Of a stretch of 64,000 nt of DNA, positions 27,501-37,300 are shown piece by piece. The position numbers and the translations under genes are program-made. Position 1 is the first letter of the stretch; each line of letters begins with the position of its first letter. Under the pieces are notes generated by a model. The model did no database searches, had not been told where the DNA came from, and saw only the letters and a list, made by a program, of their open reading frames with translations. This DNA is from Luidia sarsii (taxonomy: Eukaryota > Echinodermata > Asteroidea > Paxillosida > Luidiidae), in NCBI GenBank assembly GCA_949987565.1, contig OX465113.1, positions 2,565,372-2,629,371 on the forward strand, given 5' to 3'.

Positions 27501-30500
27501 GGTACAACAAATCCCCCCTTTGACCGCTTTAACATTCAACCCATCAGGCTCTTCCTCTCCCTTCCAGTTCCCTGTGTGAATTGGCGTTCTGGTTTTAAGA
27601 GTTTCATTGAGTGCATGATTTCAGCCTTCAGATAGATCAGATAGATATCTGGAACTCTGAATCTAAAACTCATTAAAATCTCCTTGGCTGGGGTCATCTT
27701 TCATTCATTTTTTTCTTTTCTTTTTTATACATATATTTCATTTCAAAAGTTAGAGGTCCTGACGTTTCGATCCTAGCAGGACTTTTCTCAAAGGCAAAGT
27801 GATAAGGACACAGACAGTCAGGGAAAGGAAAGCCCCAACACATGACCGAGGAGGGACAAAAGGGAAGGGAGTTGATAGTTAATTAAGATCTCTTCCAGCT
27901 GGGTTAACTATTTCAGTTTCAATAGGAACAATTCCCTGTCACCAAGTTCTTCATAAATTCCCTAATCCTTCCCGAAGAATACAATTTATTTGAGAAAGGT
28001 CCTGCTTGGATTGAAACGTCAGGCCCCCCTAATTGTTCAAGATAAACTTTGATCGTTGAACTCGGTAAGAATTTTCCAACAATTCTGTATCGCTTGAAAA
28101 TTGACCGAATTCTTGTTCTTCTCCCTGTCAACCACCAGGCCCAAGTCGGAGGTAGAGTACGACGCAACCCTGGAGGGCATCTTGTCCACGGAGGTTTCCC
28201 TGGTAGTCCTGGACACTATTGAACTCCTGGTACAGGTGAGGAATGAGAACATGACCACAGAACAGAGTGACTTGAGTCACGGGCTCTTTTCAGAGCCACA
28301 CTTCTTGAAAGAGAAGAGATATGTGGTGTCACCGCAATCCTTCCACTATTTAGGGAACTCTTCCTTGAGATTTCACAACAGGCTTCAGAGGCTCGTGTCT
28401 CCATTGTCTTATTTGCTGACAGCAAAAGTAAGGCCGTTTACAAAATGGAGGCTTAGGCTCAGGCTTAGGCTTCGGTCATATTTCTCTGCTACGGGATCGG
28501 GCCAGAGAAGCAATTTTGTCTGGTATAGCAGCATCCCTTCAGTATCTCCCAAGAGGTGCTGGACATGCTGCAAGTACAGTGTGCGAGGCCGTCCCGGTTT
28601 CCTTATTCCCATGCAGTGGAAGGGTAAGTAGTTTTCCGACATTTTTTGCAGCATTTTTCAGTCCGAAAAGGCAACATGTTCTTGTTTTGAATTCTTTTCT
28701 ATTTGGGCAGACCATACAGAGCAGTGACAACCTGCAGGGTTGCCTGACCGGCATCATGGAGGTCTTGCTTCACTCCTTGGCCTGCAACCAGAGCGTGGTG
28801 GTGCTGCAGAATATCCTGGCAACGCAGAGATCCCTGGTGTTCAAGGTATTCAAAGCAAATTTGCCATCAGGGGGTTGGCTCACTGTCGGTTGTTATTGAT
28901 CCTGATTAAGACTTCCAGAAATTTCCGGATTTCATAAAATGGTGTGATTTTTTTTTTTTCGGATTTCCGGAATTTTTATTATTTTTTGTTATTTTTTTTT
29001 TATAATTATAATTTTTTTTTTTATGTCAAACTGGTATCTCAAACTGCTCAATTTTATCTGTTAAAGCCCTAAAACCTGAAGGGGGCCTGCACCCCTGCTG
29101 TGAATCTCGCAATCGCATCTCTCGGTCGCGTAAGCAACTCACTCGCAGTCGCACAATTTATTGGCTTCGGTAATCTTCAGGAGATCTTCAGGTCACTTAC
29201 ATCTTCAGGTCACTTACATCCCTGAGTGTAAAACCAAGGCACATGCTGTGTCTGAAATAATTGACTGCGGGCTGAAGAAAAAGAAAACTGTCTATGGAGA
29301 CTGCCTGCAGCCACTAGTACCTGGCTTTCGTGGACTTAGGAAGAAGAAGACGGATGTTATTTTACACCTAAAATTTAGTAGGCCTGACGTTTCGATCCTA
29401 GCAGGACCTTTCTCAAAGGCAGAGAAAGGTCCTTTGAGAAAGGTCCTGCTAGGATAGAAACGTCAGGCCCACTAAATTTTAGATTTACATTTTGGTAATT
29501 TTAGTCAGTAAGCAGTTTGCAACATTTTTGAATATCACTGTTTATTTTACACGTTAAACTCTTTTCATTACAACTTATATTAAACTCCCTGTACTCGAGC
29601 CAAGAAGACCACAGTGACCAGCAACCTGCCGACCCTTGACCCTAAGATTGTTCTACTCATTGAGACGCCCTTCCTTTCCCTCTCCGTCCCTGACCACCCC
29701 CCCCCCTAGTACCCAGAGCTGCTCTTTGAGGAGGAGACGGAACAGTGTGCCGACCTGTGCCTGCGACTGCTGAGCCACTGCAGTTCCTGCGTCAGCACCG
29801 TCCGCTCCCACGCCAGCGCCTCCCTCTACCTGCTCATGCGACAGAACTTTGAGATTGGCAACGTAAGTCTGGCCAAGCTTTCTCTCTTTGTCCAGATCTG
29901 TTCATTTCATGTCACAAGCATGCCGTTCTAACTCTGAGACCAGCTACTGATAGTCCTGTTAGATAGAAATTACTATCCAATCTAGTCGCCTGAAGACGAA
30001 CAGAGTACACTGTTCGAAAAGTCAAGTTCCTCCAGCTCTTCTCAGAACCACACTTTATGAGAATTTACATGGTGTCACCTCAAACCTATTTATCCTGCTA
30101 TCACCATGCAAACCTTCAAATCTCAATTGTTTGGGTGGTGACTATTAGTTGCCCGGCCGTTGAAAGGCGTCGCAGATCTCTCCCGCGACTTTTCATTCGT
30201 TGGTGGCCTGTTGAGTCACCAAATCCTTAGCTTCAGTCGGCCAGATGTATGTCTTCACACGGCCCAAAATTTAAGAGCAGAAGTTGTCGGTGCTGCAGGT
30301 GTATACTGCATGTTGTAATTATTTAGACCTGGCTGACGTGGCCGCCGACCCTAGAGGTTTCAGTAGCCCCAATGCCATTTTGAATGCCCATTGGCAACTG
30401 GGCCTTTGTTACATTTTCTGACCGCTTCTGTCAAAACAACAAGCCCCTGTTCAGCTTCAAAGACTTGTTAATTTATTTTGCTCACCGTAGGACTTTCACA

Positions 30501-31045
30501 CCTTCACACCTTTGTGTGATTTACTCTTTGATTGTCTGTTTAATTTTGGTTGTTTATTTGTTCCTCCTATTTGACCTTCTCTTTATCTTCCTCCCCGTCT
30601 TCCTTCTTTTCCCTCCTCTTTCCTCCTTGCCTTATTTTTCCTCTTCTCTCTGTCTGTTTATCTCTCTCGCCCTCTCTCTCTCTCCCTCTCTCTCTTTCTG
30701 TCTCCCCTCCCTCTCCCTCTCTCTTTCTCTTTCTCTTTCTTTCTCTCCCTCTGTCTCTATCTCTGTCTCTGTCTCTGCATCTGTCTCTGTATCTCTCTCT
30801 GTGTATCTCTCTCTCCCCTCTGTCTGTCTGTCTCTCTCTCTGACTTTATATCTCTCTCTGTATCTCTATGTGTCTATCTCTCTCTCTTTCTCTCTGTCTG
30901 TCTGTCCCTGTATCTCTCTCTAATCTCTCTCTCCCTCTGTCTGTCTGTCTGTCTGTCTCTCTGGCTATCTCTCTCTTTCCCTCTCTCTCTGTCTGTCCCT
31001 GTATCTCTCTCTGTATCTCTCTCTCCCCCTCTGTCTGTTTGTCTG

Positions 31046-31076
<31 letters not shown>

Positions 31077-31236
31077 ATCTCTCTCTCCCCTCTATCTGTC
31101 TGTCTGGCTGTCTGTCTGTCTCTCTCTCTCTGTCTCTGTCTCTGTCTGTCTGTCTCTCTCTCTCTTCCTCTGTCTGTCTGTCTCTCTGTCTCTGTCTCTG
31201 TCTCTCTCTGTCTCTGTCTCTGTCTCTGTCTGTATG

Positions 31237-31268
<32 letters not shown>

Positions 31269-31272
31269 TCTA

Positions 31273-31319
<47 letters not shown>

Positions 31320-34300
31320 GTGCAGAACTTTGCTCGGGTCAAGATGCAGGTGACCATGTCCCTGTCCAGCCTGGTGGGCACCCAGACCAACTTCAATGAG
31401 GAGTATCTGCGACGGTCCCTCAAGACCATCCTCATCTACGGAGAGGAAGATGTGGAGCTTCAGGAGACTGACTTCCCCAAGCAGGTGGGTCGACGGAGGG
31501 GTAGAGGAGAGGGCTCTGTGGAGGTGGTCCACTGGCCACCTCTGAAAGATTGTAGGGGTGTCCAAATGAAGAGCAATTATCCCTCCAATGTAAACCTACT
31601 TTATAAGTGTGGTCAATACTGTACTCTATTCACACTTGAACAATGTACATGTACATGTAGCTCATGACTGTCTTACAATAGCCCAATTCAGTGAGGGTTT
31701 GCCCCGCTGGACGTGATAAGCACCGAGTGCTCTCGGTGCTTTGCTCGATGCTCGATGAAAACATTTTAGGCAGCTGGGGCGGGATTTGATAAAACGCGAC
31801 GTTTGCGTCGAGGAGAATGGCCCACTTCAGCAGGCCCTTATTTAGTCATGGCCGTGCAGAGACAAGCTGACAGAGGCCAATCACTAAAGCACAGTTCCCT
31901 ACAGTGTGCTGACTAAGGTTGCGTGTGAAGGGTTTTGCTGTGGCCAGAAATAACAAATAATGAATCTCTGCCTTTGAGAAAGGTCCTGCTAGGATCGAAA
32001 CGTCAGGCCCACTAAATTTTAAGAAAGAAAAAAATCTATGGAAATAGCTACTACTTCGAGACATCTACATGTATTTTGTCTTGCAACTACCAAAAACTTC
32101 ACACAGTTGAATAAATATCGTGACGGAAGCAGGCACTTGCATTGTCTTTGGTGTGTCATATTTACCTCAAATGTAGCGTGCCAGGACTGAGATAGGCCTT
32201 GACAAATTTGCGTCGCTCTTTGTTTTGTTTTGAATAATGCCGCGTTTTGTTGCCTTTGATGAGTGCTTCTAACACTGTGAGACTGAGACCAGCGCGTATC
32301 AAATTCAGTATCACTTCCTTTTACTCGCTGATGCACGGTACAGCATTTGATTTTCACTCCAAACCAAACTTTATTGCAACAACTGAAAATGCTTCTTCTT
32401 GATCCGTTGGGAAGTCGACTCTCCCTTAGGAATCCTATTTTCTCTTGACCCCGACAATTCTGTTTGGAATGTATCATCGAGAGAACCCCTCGGTGAATCG
32501 AAACAAGGAAGCGTGCATGCACAGCTCATATCAGAAAAACATCTGGTGTCAAATGAAGGTTCTGTTTTGAATCCAACCAAGATGAGGGCAGTTATGAATG
32601 GGTTTCGATTTTGCCTGCATGCGATAGAAACACAGGCTCCCCCAGGGATGCAGTCATTGTTTTCATTTGTTTCTGTTTTGAATCTCACTTTTTAATGGGA
32701 GGTAGAGCCGTTGAACTCCATAGTCATTTGAGATTTGAAGGTTTTCTTGCTGAGAATAGCAGAATAAGTAATAGATTTGCGGTTACACCATGCAAAATTC
32801 TCTTTTGTGAGTAGGCCTATATGTGTGGTAACACCATGCAAAATTCTCTTTTGTGAGTAGGCCTATACGTGGTTTTGAAAAGAACTGGAGGAACTCAACA
32901 TTTCAAACAGTATGCTCTCTTCATCTTCAGCCCTGAAGACAAACAGAGCACACTGTTTGAAACGTCAAGTTTTGTCCGGTTCTTTTCAGAGCCCTCAATG
33001 CCCAACCTTCAAATTGAAAAAAGACAAAAAAGGGAAAGTTTCACAACAAGATTGGTGAAGCTGTGAATGTTTCAAACATCTACTATCTTTGCCTGGATGA
33101 AGGCACAAGTCATATCAAGCGTAAAGTGCAGTATAATTATATCTCTGCACTCTGCAGGCGAAAATTTATTGACCATTGATTTCAGAGCAAAGACAATTTG
33201 ACTGTACTCAGATTTGAGCCAAAGCTGCGCCTCAAGTTAATTATTTTTTTTATTCTGCCTTTGAGAAAGGTCCTGCTAGGATCTAAACATTAAGTAAACC
33301 CTCAGTATCTATTGGATAAATACATGTATATTTCAAGATTTAAGTCAATAAGTTTTCATTTTTTTTTTTTTTTTCACTTGTTGGGATTCAAATTATTAAT
33401 TGATTCAGTTATTTAAAATTGTGAATGAAAGCGGGGGTGTGATCCCTGGAGATATACGGCAGTTAATGGTTGAATTGACTTGCGCCCCCCACCCCAGCAA
33501 AGACTAGTTGACTATTAGAGAAGGTCGCCATGTAAGGGTCGGATAGCTCAGATGGAAGAGCACCGGTACATTAAATCCAAAGGTCATGGGTTCAAGTCCC
33601 GGTCCAGTCCAAGTTTTCTAAGACAATTTTTAAAATTGTTAAAAAAATCCCAGTCAGATGTTTCCTCGGTCTGTTTGACTAAGATTGTGATCTTTCAACC
33701 CACAGGTGAGGGATCTGGTCTTCAACCTCCACATGATCCTGTCCGACACGGTCAAGATGAAGGAGTTTAGTGAGGACCCTGAGATGCTGATTGATCTCAT
33801 GTATCGCATTGCCAAGGGGTGAGTATGGGGTGGTCACAGCTCCCCGCCCCTGTCTCAAAAACGCTTTGTGATATCGGATCACAATACCTTGTCATGCAAT
33901 GACAACGATAGCTGTAAAATGCACTTCAGGTGGATACAGCTTTTCCACTTTTATTTTCAAATGAACAAATGAAAGGAGACGGTTTATAAAAGGATATACA
34001 AAAATGTTGCAAACTGCTTACTGACTAAGATTACCAAAATGCAGATCTCAAACTTTAGCTATAGAAACTGTCAGAGTCCTGTGTCTTATCGTGGCCCATC
34101 TTGCCCCTTTTCCCCCCCGGTAGGTACCAGACGTCGCCGGATCTGCGCCTGACCTGGCTGCAGAACATGGCTGGCAAGCACACGGAGCACAAGAACCACA
34201 CGGAGGCCGCACACTGCCTGGTGCACTCCGCCGCCCTGGTTGCCGAGTACCTGCACATGCTGGAGGACAGGCCACACTTACCCATAGGCTGCGTCTCATT

Positions 34301-37300
34301 TGAGGTGGGGTACCAGACCGTCCTGGTCAGGATGTCTGCGCCTTCTTGCCAGAAACCAGGCTTGATCTCAGGCCCAGGCTTTGTCTTTGTGTCTAACAAG
34401 CAAAGGAAAAACTGACAGGGAACTTTTTGAACAAATTTAAAAAAAACATCTAAGGGCTGGATAGCTCAGATGGCAGAGCACTGATATGTTAATCCAGAGG
34501 CCTCGGGTTCAATCCTGGTCCAGTCAAAAATTCTTTGCCAATTTTTCAATCTTTTTTTCAGTGACAGACACAAAAACCTTAACAAATTCAAAAATTCTAA
34601 GGGTTGGATAGCTCAGATGGCAGAGCACTGGTACATTAATCAAGAGGTCTCTGGTTCAAGTCCCGGTCCAGTCAAAGTCAAAGTAAATTTTTCAATTTTT
34701 TTTTTCAGTAGCAGACACGAATACAGGAGGCATTTGGCTTTTGACACCCCAAAGATTCTACTATAACAAAGAACATGAACCAGTCTTTTCTGCTTTTTGA
34801 TAAACAGAAACGTAGCCAGAGACGGAGGCTCTGTTTGGGTTTGGACCCTGTCTTTCACGCTTCTCATTGCCTTACAGGCATTTCTAGGGTTATTCTTGAA
34901 GCCATGGATTGGGATTGAAATCTGCCACTGTCAGCTGGAGTTATGGGCCATGGTTTTGTTGTTGATGTTTTGATCTGGTTGCATGGTCATATGTGGTATC
35001 CCCTAGCCTTTTCAGACAGGGGAAAGGATAGGATAGGAGTCATAATTTTTTTGATCGATGTTGAATATTTACCAGGTACTGTAACTGTACCCCAAAACCT
35101 GCATTCTTGTGCACTTCAAAAGATCAGGCCTTTTCCAATTTGTGAAATTAATTTTACCCGGCAGAAAATCTCTTGCAACGTTCTGGAGGAGAGTGCCGTG
35201 TCAGACGATGTGGTGTCGCCAGATGAAGAGGGCATCTGCACCGGCAAGTATTTCACCGAGAGCGGACTGGTGGGCCTCCTGGAACATGCTGCTGCTTCCT
35301 TCAACCTGGTAAGGAGAGAGGAGAGTAACATTGCTGGGATTCGAACCAGTCACATCTACGTTGCTTGACAGGCAGTCTTACTGACTGAACTGTGAACGTA
35401 TCGCTTTCATGATCTTTGAATGAAATTAGTTGATCCAAAAAAAAATCAAATCAAAGTAGCGACAAAACTAAAAATGTAGTTGTTATTCATTCATTCAAGA
35501 CAAATTTGACTGGCCAGCCAAGTAACCAAATGATTAATTAGATTCATCACTGGATCAGTTGCATGTCAGTCGAGGGAGGTGCACACCATCTTATTCCTTG
35601 TATGTTGGACCTCATTTGTTACCATTGTGTTATTATGTATTTGCCTATGTTCTAATTTGTAATTTGTTGACAGACAATGGTGCACTTGGAAACAGCCATG
35701 TTAAACACCTTATAAATGTTATGTATCATTATTATTAATTAGTCGATGAATCCACCAGTTAGCTAGTCGTTGAACTCAATCACTTGATTGTGATTAAGAT
35801 CAGCTGCCATATTTTGATGAATATGCTAATGCTAGTATTTTTTGGGGGGGTTGTTTCCAGGCTGGCATGTTTGAAGCTGTGAATGAGGTGTACAAGATTC
35901 TGGTCCCTATCCACGAGGCCAACCGAGACTACAAGAAGCTGGCCATTATCCACGGCAAGCTGCAAGAGGCCTTCAACAAGATTGTCCATTTGGTAGGTGA
36001 CTGGCTTGTGAGATAGATACTCCAGTGTGCGACCTAAAATACAACCATGCCGATTACTTTACTTGCGACCAGTAGCTAGTTTCATAGAGCCGCTCACTCA
36101 CCAACATTTGTTTTTAAGCATGACAAATTGTCCTCAAAATAGTCAGGTTGTCAGCTTAAGTTCCGCTTGTAGTTCATTGAAGTAATCGATATTAGCATTC
36201 AAGTCAAGTACAGCAAGCATCAAGTGAAATATGCTTGGCAATCTCGTTTTAACCAGCGAAGATATTTCTTGCTTTGCAAATTTTCACGCTTAAGCAGCTC
36301 TCTAAAAATGGTAATTTTTGAACCTCGGAGAAACATCAATTCAAACTTTCACTGGCATGGACATCGTCCTGAGGCTGTCGTATTGAAATTCATGATTTCT
36401 TTTGTCATCAATGTCAGTAAATCCAATATCGTATGGTCATTGTCTTTGTCAATGGTCACTCTTGTCACCGTTGCCTTCAATTGTCACTCCCTCTGTCCTA
36501 CACTCAGGGCGGCAAGCGTCTTTGGGGGACCTTCTTTCGCGTCGGCTTCTACGGCAGCAAGTTTGGAGACATGGACGGCGAGGAATTCATCTACAAGGAG
36601 CCAGCCATCACCAAGCTGCCAGAGATTGCTCACAGACTGGAGGTGAGCCCACCGCACACTCTTAACGCTCTTTTCGCACTACAGGGCGAATCCCCGGGGA
36701 ATTCCTGGGGATTTTTTACCCCACCAACACCCCGGCAACCATTTACACTGGACCCACTTTGGAAACTCCCGGTGACCCTATTTCTCCGTGGGAATCATAA
36801 AACCCCAGGGGTTTTCTCCTTCTACTCTATTCCAGAGCAGGGGTAATAAATTCCCTGGGGAAAAGCTTTATCCCCGGGGATTTCTTCGATAGTGGGAATA
36901 GACAGACCCAAATCCCCGGGGCATTTTCGAGAAATTCCCGGGGATTCAATCTAGCGTGAAAGCCCCTTAAGTGCATGACCGTCCTGAATAATCATTCTTT
37001 GTTTGAAGACTGGTTTCCGAATAGGTTTGAATTTGCCTGTCGGAGCAGTGTGGTGCTGTACTGATATTCCTTGCCACTCTGGCCGCGGTTCCGATTTCAA
37101 CCCTCAAATCGGACTGAAGATGCCTCGTCTTGGTTTTGCTGTTATCAGAGTTTCTACAGCGATCGTTTCGGCGCCGAGAATGTGGAGGTGATCAAGGACT
37201 CCAACCTTGTGGACAAGAGCAAACAGGACCCGGACACGGCCTACATCCAGGTCACCTATGTGGAGCCATACTTTGACTTCTACGAGACCCTACAGAGACC

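Larger units (their letters stand above)
16258..29862 (+). other. DOCK7: DOCK exons 16-29: central helical (armadillo-type) region, about residues 768-1592
   Basis: Recognisable conserved patches include [135 protein letters not shown] and [14 protein letters not shown]. Exon 18 (20673-20965) is Ser/Arg-rich, corresponding to the variable phosphorylated loop of DOCK7. The exon 16 donor (GTAGGA after cagataa) is the only one that keeps frame with exon 17; it gives GQI-IEHVGQ against GQIVNLGQ in DOCK7, one extra residue. Confidence 0.88.

Noticed and set aside
30384..31565. Ser/Leu-rich or Arg/Glu/Thr-rich frames over 150 codons
   Set aside because: Translation of the (TC)n/(TCTG)n microsatellite. 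The true coding part is only exon 30 at 31326-31484.
33538..33610. Possible tRNA genes (also 12328-12401, 20457-20532, 34447-34530, 34600-34675)
   Set aside because: All share the same non-tRNA tail and flanks and have damaged anticodon arms, so they are SINEs derived from a tRNA.
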